This document shows positions 53,415 to 64,000 of a stretch of DNA of 64,000 nt, piece after piece; position 1 is the stretch's first letter, and each line of letters starts with the position of its first letter. The notes beneath the pieces were generated by a model. That model ran no database searches and had not been told where the DNA came from. It saw only the letters and a program-made list of their open reading frames with translations. Source of the DNA: Melampsora larici-populina 98AG31 (Eukaryota; Basidiomycota; Pucciniomycetes; Pucciniales; Melampsoraceae); the NCBI RefSeq assembly GCF_000204055.1, contig NW_006768810.1, positions 706,907-770,906 of the forward strand. Direction: 5' to 3'. Made by a program: the position numbers and the translations under genes.

Positions 53415-55139
53415 TTATTGTTTTTCACTGCTCTTCACTCTTTTTCTTGCACACCTATTTTGCTCAAATGATATATGTTTTCCAAAATTTGTCCAGAAGG
53501 TCTTATTGATCCCAGAGCCTGGCTTCTTGTTAAGAAAGTTATCAAACAACTTCACATTATATTCAAATGATGGGGAAAGTCCAGAATCCTTTCTAATTCT
53601 TTTGCCAAATCTTGATATATAATAGTCAAATCCCCAGCCAAAAAGTTCAAGATCACCAACAGGAAGATTCTGAAAAACTTTATGTGTTTTTGTTGATGAT
53701 ATCATTGATTCAAATTCAACTTTCCATTGATGCACAAACCTCTTAACCTCATTATCGTTCTCCTTCATCATATATTTTTCTATATCTTCATGTACCAGTA
53801 AAACATGATCATCTCTTCTGGATGTGTCTCCAAATTTTGATGGCCAGACAATAGCTCTTCCTGCTTCACTTATCTCATGTGACTTGGTTTTCCAAATTAT
53901 CTCAAAAGTTTCAGTAGAGCTTGAAGCAAAATTTGCATCTGGATATCCTCTGACAAAGTCTGATTTCCAGGTGGTAGAAAGGTGATTTCTGAGAAAGCTT
54001 TTCTGGCTTCTAAATTTGTAGAAGCCCCCATCATCTAGTGTGCCATAAACAAGTTGAAGTATTCTTGGAATTGTGGACATCTTTTTTCCGGGTTTATTGT
54101 GAAGTGACTCCCTCCCCTTCCCTTGAACCATGTCATAAACAAAAGGGTTTTTGCAAGTTTGATAAATCACATCTGTGTGCCACAAAACAAACCTAGAAAG
54201 ATGTTCATTATCAAAGTTTGTGTTGCTTTCCATATACCACAGATGGTAGGCCCTGAACACATAGCCAGTTATCTTCTTTATTCTTTCCCAAGTGTGAATG
54301 GTTGGATTCAATGTCAATATGAAATATACATAAGGCAGAAGCAATTCCTGTGTCCAGATCTCTTTCCCTGCTTGAATCAGAATTCTTCCATGGGTGGTCC
54401 CCTGAACATATAGCTCCTGAATGAAATCCACCAGGTTTCCTGTGAAGAAGATGGCAGCAGCTGAACAAACAGCTATAGGTGTATGCTCTTTGAAACTTTG
54501 CATATCAACACCAATGTTACATTGTGAGTGATTCACTGTCTTGATTGGTTGTGGTGAAAAGATAGCACATATCTCTGGTGGGGTAATTCTTGTGTCTTCC
54601 AGGTGTGAACTTTCAGAAGCTTTTTGCAGCTCTCCATGGGATCTTGCATCCTTAGAATCCCAATTCTGTGATTGTATTTCTTTCTTTTTGTGGTTGGGGT
54701 CAGTTTCTGCATCTTTGGAAATTTTGGCTCCCAAGTCAACTTCTTGTGGTGCAATATTCAAATCAAATCCAAGAATCAAATCATGACTTGTAATTGATAT
54801 TGTATCCAGACTATTCCTCTTGCCTGAAGTTGAGCCCCTATTGTTTTTGCTGTGTCCAGATTCTAATTTCCATTTGGTTGTCTTCATAGGATTGACCTCT
54901 TGACAATCTCTTCCATGATGAGAAGGTGCTTCAAGTGATTGAGACACACCTTCAACATTGCCTAGCATCTCCATAAATTGAGATCCATCATCCCTAGTTG
55001 AAGCCTTGCAAAATTCCCTAGATTTTTTCTCAATTGGAGATGTAATTTTCATGGGGATCTTTGAAACTTCTTCTTCAGATATTTGCATGCACAAACATTG
55101 AAAATTAGAGAATGACCAAAGCCATATCACTGCCAGCAT
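53415..55139 (-). CDS. Candidate secreted protein of 574 residues, unknown function
   Basis: One long minus-strand frame without introns. The N-terminus (MLAVIWLWSFSNFQCLCMQI) is signal-peptide-like. A Ser/Lys-rich polar region with little predicted structure follows (about residues 20-200), then a globular part with aromatic-rich blocks (LLPYVYFILTLNPTIHTW, ITGYVFRAYHLWYMES, NHLSTTWKSDFVRGYP, DLELFGWGFDYYISRFGKR) and a basic tail (RCARKRVKSSEKQ). I do not recognise the family; it reads like the large secreted proteins of unknown function known from rusts. The first four codons lie inside a MITE terminus. Without the MITE the frame would start at 55531 with MQSLIM in place of MLAV. Long open frame and coherent composition make it likely real. 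Confidence 0.7.
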   Translation of the reverse strand: MLAVIWLWSFSNFQCLCMQISEEEVSKIPMKITSPIEKKSREFCKASTRDDGSQFMEMLGNVEGVSQSLEAPSHHGRDCQEVNPMKTTKWKLESGHSKNNRGSTSGKRNSLDTISITSHDLILGFDLNIAPQEVDLGAKISKDAETDPNHKKKEIQSQNWDSKDARSHGELQKASESSHLEDTRITPPEICAIFSPQPIKTVNHSQCNIGVDMQSFKEHTPIAVCSAAAIFFTGNLVDFIQELYVQGTTHGRILIQAGKEIWTQELLLPYVYFILTLNPTIHTWERIKKITGYVFRAYHLWYMESNTNFDNEHLSRFVLWHTDVIYQTCKNPFVYDMVQGKGRESLHNKPGKKMSTIPRILQLVYGTLDDGGFYKFRSQKSFLRNHLSTTWKSDFVRGYPDANFASSSTETFEIIWKTKSHEISEAGRAIVWPSKFGDTSRRDDHVLLVHEDIEKYMMKENDNEVKRFVHQWKVEFESMISSTKTHKVFQNLPVGDLELFGWGFDYYISRFGKRIRKDSGLSPSFEYNVKLFDNFLNKKPGSGINKTFWTNFGKHISFEQNRCARKRVKSSEKQ

Positions 55140-55510
55140 TAAAGAGGTTCCCAGATGGGAATATGGGTCCTAGTGATCAGATTCCCATTCTGCTACTGTT
55201 ACACAGTTCCATGAATATTGCCTGAGTAGCCATTGTGATATATGTAGTCAATATTTTGAAATGTGTGTCTCAATCTGAACAAAGTTACAGCATGTATTAC
55301 ACATGATTTCCTTATCTAGATGAGCAGATAACTGAGCGGACCTGTATGTAGCTGATAGCTAAGGATTTACTCAGATGTTTGCACATATGTAGTGTATGCT
55401 TTATGGCTCAGATGTGCAGTGCGAGATGATTTGATGCTCCATTCTTCTCTCAATGATATTCCCAGCCTAGGTCATGTTCCGACCAGGGAACCTATTTAAT
55501 GCTGGCAGTG
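55128..55510. mobile_element. 383-bp CACTA-like MITE inserted in a signal-peptide coding region
   Basis: Inverted termini CACTGCCAGCATTAAA and TTTAATGCTGGCAGTG are flanked by TAT on both sides (55125-55127 and 55511-55513). A second inverted pair lies just inside (GGTTCCC / GGGAACC). CACTG ends and a 3-bp duplication fit the CACTA superfamily. The interior resembles the arms of the inverted repeat at 49560-53145, so they share a family. Its left terminus contains the ATG now starting the 574-residue gene. Confidence 0.88.
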
Positions 55511-55513
55511 TAT

Positions 55514-58500
55514 CATGATCAAGCTTTGCATGGTAACTTTCAATTGGACTCTTGGAGATTGATTCTTGAGATATGTTGATCAGGGGCAAATGCACAATGA
55601 ATGATAAGCCTTTATACATTCATTGATTGTGGCAACAATGGGTAAGCTGTGCTGCAACATGCTGCATGCAAGTTTCAGCAGGGCGCAGCTTTTGTACAAG
55701 ATCAGTTGCATTGCAATGCAGCACAGCTGTTCAAAAAACCACAAAAAAAACCTAGGTCCAAAGCATACCTTCAAAGAGCAACACTTCAAGGGTTAACAGC
55801 TGCGCAGCACATAGGTTAGCACAAGCTGTACTGCACCACCACCAGATGTAGCACCCTTGACCTCAAAAGGAGCAACAGTAAATCAATTCAATGATGTCAA
55901 AAGGTATTAAAGAGTATGAAACAATAAATGAGAGTGTAAAGATAACAAAGAGTAAAACTTGAAATAAGAAGAAATAAGAAGAATACATTTCATTTGATAA
56001 AAAGAGTGTAGAGAAATAGAAGGGAGTGAAACAGAAGCAAATGAGAGAAAGATAAAAAATACCAATTCATTGGAATTCCCATTTCTTTGAATACCCATGT
56101 GAGATCCTAAAAATCAGTACTAAGATCCACTCCTTCCCTTCACCATAAACTGCTTGAAACTGAGCTTCCAAATTCCCAGGGAATCAAACTGCCTCAATTA
56201 CAAGAGCAAATGTCTTATGCACATGAGCAGATCTGTCCTGCAGCACACAATGATTCTGTCAATTCCAAGTAACATCTTGCCATGATTTCCAGTATTTGAT
56301 ATCTCTTTTTGTGTAACTGTAACATGATTGTCCAACATTCAACTCTCTTTATTTGTACCATCAGATCTATGTAAAATTGAATCTATACTGACCTTCCACC
56401 ATTGGACACTTGCCTTGAGACACTGGACATCATAATCTCCTGTCCTCACTTGACCAGCTCAGCATAAGTAGTTTTTGTAAGAAATGACTTTGTCATCACA
56501 AGCTTCAGACTTCTCTTCAAACTCACTGCAATATAGATCAGGCTTTGGTGATAAGGTTAAAGGTGTTTTTGAGTTTCTGTGTTCAGCTTGAGACAATTGT
56601 GGCAGATTGTTCAGGGGCTGAAAACTTGTATTCATGGTAATGTAGTTGTAGAGTGGCTTCAGCTTTTATGGAAACAACAGAGGTTGCTCCAAATCACTTA
56701 TTAACACTACCAAAAATTCAATATTTTCTAGACAGAAAAGAAAATGGATGATACCAAAAAATAGTGAAAAGTCATTAAGCTAGCAAAAAATATGGATCTT
56801 GTATATATTAGAGCTCACGCCTTCAAATCAAGTACTTTCAGGTATTTTTAGAACCAGTATTGGTTGGTGTACTAAAATTAAACCTTGAAAGTCCTCAGAA
56901 GAGGATGGCGACCTGTCACATTTTCTGAAATTTCCCTCACAGCTTTTGAGACAGATTTTACATTATATATGTAGATACATAGAACAGACTTGCATGAGTG
57001 TTTGGTCCTCATTTTGGCTTGTCTGCCATATGGTGTATTTGCTTTTCACATTTCCTCCTTTTTCTCTATTTCTTGGTTACCTTTTTGATGTTTCACTGTT
57101 TCTTTGTTTTGTATGCTTTCCTTATTGTAATACTGTGCTACTTGTTTGTTGATCTTGTCTGTTGGGATATGTAAAACACAGCAAAGACTGTCACCACCTT
57201 TTTAATCCAATGTTTCCTCAAATCCCAGCCCTCAGAAGGAGTCTTTTGAAGGTTTTGATCTGAGGTGATTCTTGGTGCAGAGGAATACCTTGGATCAAAA
57301 CCTCAGACAAAGTCTGTGCGTGGATTTGCCTCCAATGATGCCGCAAATTTCTCACCCCAAGGCATCTATGTTGGCAGTGTGTATTTTTTGGTTTTCAGTG
57401 GTAACCTGTGAAGTTTGATCTTCTATAAGGTAATTAAAATTGTTTTTTTTCTGAAGTGCAACGTATTATTATAATGAATTAGTAGTATATCTACTCAGTT
57501 ACACAATATCTCAAGTCGGCCAAGAAATTCTTTGAAAATACTTGCAGAGGACCCCTCACAGAGATCCCATTCCCAAGTATCTGCTCCCAGCCTCAGCCTA
57601 TAACAGACCTCCACCATTTTCTGAGCATAGGAGCTGGATTTCATTTGAACCCTCAGGAGTGATTGAGCCAAAGTCATTAGCTACTGTGGAAACACCCTCT
57701 TTCAATCTTGTGAATATTGATACTGATTTCTGTTTGAAAATTCTCTGGTGAATTGTTGATGAACTCATTATGATACTTTGATTGTGGAAGACTTAAGATT
57801 CAGATCAGTTGGAAACACTGGGGCTTTCTTCACAATAGCATCCTTGGAAAGAAATACAAGATAACCCCAAACTGATGATTCAGTCCAATTTTATTATTCA
57901 TGAGACATTGATTTTGATAAACTAGGAAGGTGCATGTAACATATTGTGAAAATTGTATGATATTAGCTCCACTTTTTGTCTTATATATTGCACCCAGTTA
58001 AACTCAAGATCACAATTTTAAACTTGTGAAAAAGTCACAGTTTTCAAACCTAAGGGCTATCTGAACTAGAACAAAGGATGCCATCAACTTCAGGTCATCT
58101 CTTCGCCTTGTTTCTCATAAAGGCAGTCATTCAGGCGGCAGGGAGCTCATGTACAGAGTCTTTTTTCAAAGTTTAGCAATTGATTATATCTATGAATCTC
58201 AAAGACTTGAAAAAAATGTATTAAGATCAGGCAATGCAAAAGAATCCTGTTCAACTTCTTGTGGTTTCAAAAACAACTATTTTAAAAGGAATTAACGGAA
58301 TTAAAGGGAATTAAATCTGAAACAAAATTTCAAAACATAGTCCAAATGTCCAAGTAGTATTAAAGTGAAGAGTAAATTCGAGATACAGAGGGACACTCTG
58401 ACGAGATGGACTGTATGATTCATGGCTGTGCAAAATTAAGTGTTCGAAGATAAGTTCAAACTTCTTGGATGGTCTCATAAACGTGGGTGTGCATGGAGCC

Positions 58501-58606
58501 TGAGGGTGACTTGCAAACAGATCGAAAAGATTGGAGTTATCGAAGTTGATGGAGTTGAGGTTGTTGGATGTTGCACATTTCTAAGGAGAAGTATCGTAAA
58601 TTGAAG
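55514..58606. other. Long stretch without recognised genes
   Basis: No convincing gene is present. From about 55610 to 55850 there are dense GCAGC / GCTGC and CAGCACAGCTG motifs, as at the ends of hAT-like non-autonomous elements, without definable borders. The frame 57542-57751 (LPASAYNRPPPFSEHRSWIS) could be an exon remnant. The rest is AT-rich. Confidence 0.35.
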
Positions 58607-59485
58607 TTAAAGGCATTGACACTCTATCTCTGTCACAGTCCACCACCTGAGAAGCTTTCGACACTCGGTGAATGAGAAATCTGAGGAATCTAACACTACA
58701 TCACAAGCTTCCAAAAGCTGCTTCAACCGAATCGTACATTCTTCATTTTCCTCGTGAGGTGATGAAGGTTTGAACGAAGCAGGCTCGATGAACGTGGCTG
58801 GGCCTTCAATCATGTCAACTGGACAGTCCGAAAAGTCTATATCAGCCACTTGTGTGGACGTGAAGTCTGCGATGTTGATGTTTGATGTTTCTTGAGCGGC
58901 CGTTTTCAGACAAACAACCCAAACAGGCTCCCCAATACGTTCTTCGCATTTGGATGCACTATTCTCCAGTCCTTCAGCGCTCTCTATTTCAGCAATCGTA
59001 GTGTGAATGGGTGTTTTACTTGCAAGTTCGAATTTGAACTCGGGGCCGGAAAGAAATTTGTTCAAGTTCTGCATATCAGAAATATAAATCGTTGGAACTC
59101 TATGTTATAGGATTGAGGTCAAGGAAAAAAAAATAAGAGAAATATAACGGTGAAGCTCAACTTGGATACGATTGTCCTCATCAGAGGTGGACGCTTCGAT
59201 TAAATCATCAATACGCAGTAGGAAACACCATTCACATGGCTCGCGACAAGGATGTGAGGCGGTAGTGAGTCCTGCTTTCCATTTAGATTTGGAGATGGCT
59301 CCACGACCAGCCACCAGATGATAGGCAATCAGTTCGAGTATTTCCGTAGGTAGCCAGGATTTCCCTCTTTGGGCTCTCACGATTGTTGCCGATTCGCTTG
59401 TTTCTTCTAGGGTGGAAGCTGCGTGAAGTAGTGAGATTGCTGGGAGTGGTATGCCATAAACGACTTTGGTGATCTTTCGACACAT
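58607..59485 (-). CDS. Two-exon gene with an F-box-like motif
   Basis: Minus strand: exon 1 59485-59162, 93-bp intron (GTTGAG donor, ATGCAG acceptor), exon 2 59068-58607; 261 residues. Near residue 45 the sequence SWLPTEILELIAYHLV resembles the start of an F-box, the motif that docks substrate adaptors to SCF ubiquitin ligases. Downstream are CREPCEWCFLLRIDDLIE and an acidic C-terminal half (IDFSDCPVDMIEGP, CTIRLKQLLEACDVVL). Only the first half of an F-box is evident, so the family is uncertain. The splice choice removes an in-frame stop and joins two open frames without a shift, which supports the model. There is no sign of transposon origin, so this is probably a host gene. Confidence 0.5.
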
Positions 59486-61176
59486 GTTTTTGTCGAGATT
59501 TTTATGATAGAAGTCGGCAGTTTGAGAAAGATGGGGATGTTATTTGATTTAAGGTGACATCATAATCAGTAATGTACAGATTCAATGCCAAAAGCTGATG
59601 ATGTTTATCAGACTGAGAATAAACGGTAATTAAACATTAGACCTGCTTAGAAGCTCTTTCAGGGAGGTTGAAGGTGTTTTGATGATGTCAGTTGGGATTA
59701 TGAATTCATTTTATTTATTTCATTTGAGTCAAGTATGAGCATGAATCGAAAGATTCACCAAGTAATTCTTGATCGAAATGGATCTCGGATATTAACGTAC
59801 CCGGTGGATGAACTCAGGTAAGATGAAGCTGTGTGGAACACGTCGAAACGAGCAAGTGTCGGGCTCTGCCTTCAAGAGACAAAGATGGTCGGTCGCAAAT
59901 CAATGTCGGAGTTGCGGATGAGCCCAAGACAGTCCTCACCCGAAGATAAGGTGAACGACAGACAACTTTCTGGCTCTGCAATCGGATTCAAGAGGTCAGG
60001 AGAGGGTCGACGGAAAGGATATCCACAAAGTAGTTCCCAGGTCTCTGCCAACAACCTGATATGACAGAAGGCGTGTCAGCTGTGAAAGGCGAGGGTGGAT
60101 AGCGACTTTTGCTCAGAGGTCGAGATGATTTTGACAGTATTTGGATCAGCCTAAGCTCGAGTCGAATGTGATTTGAAGAAAACTTGTATGTGTCGATCAA
60201 AAGCCTGCCAGCTATCTGACATGGAAATCCCACTGCACCGAACGAGCGGGAAAATGGGGCGAGCGGTTGAAGAAATGGATGATTACAAAGAAAAGTTGCC
60301 TCTCTTTTGCAAATTGGGCGTAATGCTCCCTGAACCCATATAGGACTGGTTGAATTTAGGCTGGAAATCCCTCGGACAGGGTGAGCAGTGAATCCAAGCT
60401 CACTGCTTTCACTGAGCTGCGTGTATCTGGAACACCAACGCATCTGACGAAAACAATCATACTGAGCTTCAGGGACTCGATCCTGATCCCCTTGAGCTTA
60501 ATGCCTGCCTTTAATAGGCAAGGGGAAGAATTAACTGATCAAACAGTTTGGTGCATTCCTCAGCAGCCAACTTCAAGGCTAACTCACGTGATCCTCCTAC
60601 TAGTCATGTTTAGAGTTGGTTGAAATCATCTGAGCTGGCGCATCGTTCCACTGGCTGAATGCATGTCAGGGGCTGGTTCACCACCTGAAATTTTTTCAAT
60701 CTTCTTACGTCCTGAGGTCCTCAGATAGAGTATGTCTATCAATAATACCACACGGTTACGTAAGTGTCTTCAGACACTAAATTTTGACAGTCCTGCCAGA
60801 GCAACTCCAATCGTGATTAGTTAAATGATTAACTGAAGATTTGTAAAAATCCCCAGCCGTGAATCTGTAGGCAAGGGTTAGTCAAATACCACTGTGCTCG
60901 TCTCCTGTTTTCCTCGCCCCGAGGAGAAGCTCCAATTCCTGAGGCCCAATTCACCAAGAAGATTAGGGATGTAATCTCATCTTGCCATAGTAATTGAATT
61001 TGCACCATGTACACAGTCTTGTTCGGTAAACTTGAACATGAGTGGGTCTTCTTTCTTTTCGAATTGTCTATCTCCCAGATGATGACTATGGGCAGACTAA
61101 GACTGCAGTAAACTAACACTGATACCTGACAGGTTCAGTCAATCGAGTCAAATTTGTCCAGCTACCGAATCAGAAT
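59486..61176. other. No gene recognised
   Basis: Overlapping frames on both strands (59831-60064 plus, 59988-60443 minus, 60829-61119 minus) lack motifs and cannot be told from chance. The first few hundred bases should contain the promoter of the minus-strand gene to the left. Confidence 0.35.
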
Positions 61177-61614
61177 TCAGTTAACATCAAGGGTTCTTTT
61201 TTCATTCTTGTAGGGGGTGTACTGAATCTTTCGGACAATATGTTTTTTATACCACAGCTGAAATTTCCGAACTGATAGGATGGTTGGTGCGCATGAGATT
61301 AGGCTTGCTTGTGGCTGATCTGCAAAAAACCTCGAGGTGAAAATGGTCGAGGTAGGGAAATTTCTCATGCAAATGAAAACACATGACAAAGGAAGAAAAT
61401 AAAGAGTTATGCGCTCAAGTTCACAAAAAAGGATACAAGGGTCAAAACTCGAAAGGGACGGCAACGAGAGGTCCCACATAGCTACATAAAGCCTCTTGGC
61501 GGTATATGGGACTCTGGCTGGACGAGAGATAACCAGGCTCAGCAACGTCGCAACAAAAATTATACATTTATAATTTTTTAACATCGACTTTCCAAAGAGA
61601 TCAAGGCGTGTCAA
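61177..61614 (-). CDS. Possible small secreted protein
   Basis: The minus-strand frame contains, from its second Met (61584), a good signal-peptide pattern: MLKNYKCIIFVATLLSLVIS followed by RPAR, with predicted cleavage near SRP. A GTATCC donor after SLSSFDP and a TTTTTTGCAG acceptor bracket an in-frame intron, which would give about 95 residues with a basic C-terminus (WYKKHIVRKIQ). Unspliced it is 145 codons with more Cys. No family is recognised. It lies 372 bp downstream of the TDP1 stop codon, in the same orientation. Confidence 0.38.
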   Translation of the reverse strand: MTRLDLFGKSMLKNYKCIIFVATLLSLVISRPARVPYTAKRLYVAMWDLSLPSLSSFDPCILFCELERITLYFLPLSCVFICMRNFPTSTIFTSRFFADQPQASLISCAPTILSVRKFQLWYKKHIVRKIQYTPYKNEKRTLDVN

Positions 61615-61985
61615 AGCAAATCAGGAGACTTCGACTCATCCGTCAGAAATCCAGCTGATTTGTCCAATGGAAATTCAAGTTGGTCTTTTGACATACCTCT
61701 TCAGTGGGCTTTGAATGGTCTGAAGATAGCTCAATGACCTAGTTAGCAGCCAAATCAGGGGGGCGTGCTCATAGCGTCAAAATGTAGTAAATGTCTATGA
61801 ATTATAGATTGATTGTCTGTATAGCACTTTCAAACTTCGGGTCATGATGCATCATAGATTGGGGGGGCAGGTTTGAAAGGTTTAGGTGAAATTCTAGTAG
61901 AGTACAAGATCGGTTATACTAAAACATTTTCTTGAGATTCAATAGTACATATATAGACGAAACGGTACGTTCAATTGATGATTCT
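61615..61985. other. Intergenic region between TDP1 and the small frame
   Basis: No frame or repeat stands out. It probably holds the TDP1 3' untranslated region and the promoter of the next minus-strand gene. A run of seven Gs lies at 61861. Confidence 0.4.
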
Positions 61986-63324
61986 TCAAGTGACTGGGTA
62001 AGAATACTGCATCCTGTGACGATTATGTAATGAATATGCATCCAGAGTAAAAAAATCGATTAGAGAGTCCTCAAAAGCTAGCTTTGGAGGAGGATTTGCG
62101 TACCATGGGATCTTACTATTCTTAGTTTTTCCGTCACTGTATCTCTTCGCTGGTCTTTCCCAGGTGGGCAAAGACTTCACTTCCTCGTCAGATGATAATG
62201 GCATTACGACGCCCAATTCCCACTACAAAAAAGCAATAAAAGTCAGCTAAAGTAGGACTCCAGATATATGTTGAGGGAATGGGACTAAACATTCGAGATT
62301 TCCAATTTGCTCGCTTGAATGTTATCACCAGACTTTGACTTGCGTTTTGAGGAAGACGTCGATGCAACTAGTCTACCCCAAGCTGCAGGAGTACTACGAT
62401 GTCAAAAACGTGGATGACAAGATAAGAACAATTACATATAGCTATGAAGAATGTGAGCTATGAGAGAGTGACATATACAAATTATGAGATCCAACATAGA
62501 GGAAACCTTTGGCGCGGGTATCGATGAAATTTGAAGAGTCAGAATCATTAATTTTATTCTTTGAAGAACTCGGTTCCGCGCTTGCTTTCACGTTTCCTTT
62601 TTGCAGACCTGATTTTCCCAAATCTCTAAAGAGTCCAAGGATCATCTGAAATTCCATCATGCGAAAAGACGAGTCCTTTGATTAGCTGTGTCCAATTAGA
62701 GACGACATGTCCATGTATATCAGTATCATGACCTCTTATTATGGGCTTACCTTGACGTGCATGATCAAGCCTGTTCTTTTTGACTTTGAATTCACAAAAA
62801 GATGCTTTGGGTAGTCATCCTTTATCCACATGGCTCGAGTGCAAAACAAAGTTTGTGCGCCTGGCTGTCCACCAATACTATCGTCCACGGTCTCGAGTGT
62901 TGGATAAACGATTTTCACAGGAGGATATTCATCATCTGAGCCAACGTAGCTGGTATCCATGTCGGTGGGTCTTTGACCGGCCGCAGCGCGATGAAAGGAT
63001 GTCAGCCATTGGAGATTATATGCGCCAATCGACGATCCCTGTGCGCAGACAAAGTGTTATCAGGTCCCAATCTTGGTGTAGATGGACATGGTCCAATGGC
63101 CAACTTGACATTCCAATTCCACCAAACGACCTGTAGTAGGTCCTGACTGTAGCCCAAGCGCTTTTACTTGGTTTGCTAGGTCAACAAGACCGTACTTAGC
63201 CTGTTCGATAGGATAAGACCCTTGTATGGACGTTACAAGCCTGTGAAAATGGCCAAACCGTGTACCGTGATTTATTGATAAGTCTAAGAGGTTTACGTGT
63301 ACAAGCTCAGAAAATAATTGAATC
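61986..63324 (-). CDS. Tyrosyl-DNA phosphodiesterase 1 (TDP1), C-terminal half, 5' side interrupted
   Basis: TDP1 removes stalled topoisomerase I peptides from DNA 3' ends in the nucleus. Minus-strand exons with consistent phases: 63240-63105, 63038-62751, 62645-62479, 62393-62291, 62222-61986 (introns 66-105 bp). Family hallmarks in order: LVTSIQGSYPIEQAKYGL, QGSSIGAYNLQWLTSFH, VKIVYPTLETVDDS, HLFVNSKSKRTGLIMHVK (second HxK motif), GFLYVGSHNFTPAAWGRL (its Asn), then NWELGVVMPL. The first HKN motif and N-terminal half are absent. An open stretch upstream (63324 to about 63298) ends directly at a copia LTR (63325), so the gene seems broken by that insertion. The remaining exons show no stops, so the insertion is recent or the gene's other part lies beyond the window. 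Confidence 0.88.
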
Positions 63325-63641
63325 TGTTGGGATAGTCCTGCATGACTTTTAATTCTTTATGTAAAAGTCCTGTGAGACTAACCCATGATACGTAGAATCT
63401 AAGTGTGTGCTCAACAAACATATTACATCATGTGAAAACCGTTATGTAAAAGTTTCACTATATAAATCCTACTGGAGCAGTCAAGGAAAGGTGCTTCTTC
63501 TTCACCTTTCCTTTGTCTCTTTCTCTGACTGTTCCAGGTAGGATTTCTCTCTGTTTTCTGTTTCTCTGTTTTTTGTCTGATTTAGTCCGTGAAATTTACA
63601 CACCTTTCCTTTGTCTCTTTCTCTGACTGTTCCAGAGCTCA
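63325..63641 (+). mobile_element. Left LTR of a Ty1/copia element (about 317 bp)
   Basis: It begins TGTTGGGATAGTCC and ends near GAGCTCA, followed within three bases by GGTTATGAGCCC, which resembles the initiator-methionine tRNA primer site of copia elements. CTATATAAATCC near 63459 is a good TATA box. A 35-bp block starting CACCTTTCCTTTGTC is repeated at about 63503 and 63601. The right end is less certain than the left. Confidence 0.75.
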
Positions 63642-63816
63642 AGAGGTTATGAGCCCAGAGTCTACCGACTGAATTAAAACCATATCTCAATTCCTAGTTC
63701 TTCGAACGACTCAATTAGCTTCTTGAATCTACTTTCTAAAACTCTAATCATCATCGCACATCTGCTTCAATCTTCTCTCGTCTGTATCCTTCGTTTCGGA
63801 AAGGTCCGAAGGAACA

Positions 63817-64000
63817 ATGACCGACAGTACAGATAAGACAATCAAACTATCTGGGATTACTCCACTCCGTCCCCCCGGTGACGACTCCAATTATCTCGAT
63901 TGGGAGTTTAAAATCGAACTTGCTCTTGAAGATGCCAAGCTCTCGTACGTCCTACAGCCCATCGTAGCGAAGGACCGTCCATCAGGTTGGGATGTCGACA
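63817..64000 (+). CDS. Ty1/copia Gag, N-terminal fragment cut by the window edge
   Basis: Starts at the ATG at 63817, 175 bp after the LTR, and remains open to the last base. MTDSTDKTIKLSGITPL is followed by NYLDWEFKIELALEDAKLS, the typical start of copia Gag (a Leu-rich segment with N-Y-x-x-W), which forms the virus-like particle. Only 61 codons are visible, so it cannot be said whether the element is intact. Confidence 0.85.
   Translation, partial: MTDSTDKTIKLSGITPLRPPGDDSNYLDWEFKIELALEDAKLSYVLQPIVAKDRPSGWDVD

Noticed and set aside
62780..63136. 118-codon plus-strand frame
   Set aside because: It is antisense to the TDP1 exons, which have clear family motifs and splice sites on the minus strand.

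Overview
The window looks like transposon-dense intergenic DNA of a basidiomycete, most likely a rust fungus (Pucciniales). The grounds are 60-95 bp introns with GTAAG-type donors, full-length Ty3/gypsy and Ty1/copia retroelements, hAT and Tnp2 (CACTA) DNA transposons, many MITEs, and a few host-type genes including candidate secreted proteins. The species assignment is an inference. There is one assembly gap (27528-27677). I recognised no rRNA, tRNA or CRISPR array.

The dominant object is a giant CACTA-type transposon at 12213-35149 (about 22.9 kb). Its termini are inverted (CACAGTGACATTTTACTAGG at both ends), followed by mirrored subterminal arrays of an 11-bp CTCAAAACAAT-like motif, and it is flanked by a 3-bp CCT duplication. 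It carries a spliced Tnp2 transposase (14260-17151, minus), a long proline-rich repeat protein of unknown function (18018-26885, minus), a central divergent region with at least eight copies of a palindrome centred on TCGCGA (27240-28010), and at least two plus-strand genes of unknown function (29863-31375 and 31790-33959). It sits inside a foldback element (12083-35807), which sits inside a TAA-flanked element (11041-36280). The giant has itself been hit by an apparently intact nine-exon hAT element (18593-23182, inside the proline-rich gene), a 1-kb solo LTR (32453-33450, inside the last gene) and a small TAT-flanked MITE (12401-13071). Removing the hAT or the LTR restores an open frame across each insertion point.

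Left of the giant (1-11040) are an IS630/Tc1-type transposase remnant, a solo LTR with a perfect GAATT duplication inside a decayed gene, a spliced 109-residue candidate secreted protein (8622-9029, minus), tandem duplications near 7 kb and two PIF/Harbinger-like MITEs. Right of it (36281-49100) are a copia RNase H remnant, a segment rich in GATGTGATT-like repeats, a complete Ty3/gypsy element (41721-47861) with identical 391-bp LTRs and an intact 1608-codon Gag-Pol frame, and a foldback MITE.

From 49.5 kb to the end there is a long inverted repeat enclosing nested MITEs, and then a 574-residue candidate secreted protein (53415-55139, minus). A 383-bp CACTA-like MITE has inserted into its signal-peptide codons, and the MITE terminus supplies a replacement ATG. 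Further right are a two-exon gene with an F-box-like motif, a possible small secreted protein, and the C-terminal half of a tyrosyl-DNA phosphodiesterase (TDP1) gene. The left LTR of a copia element interrupts an open frame at the 5' side of that gene and runs off the window.
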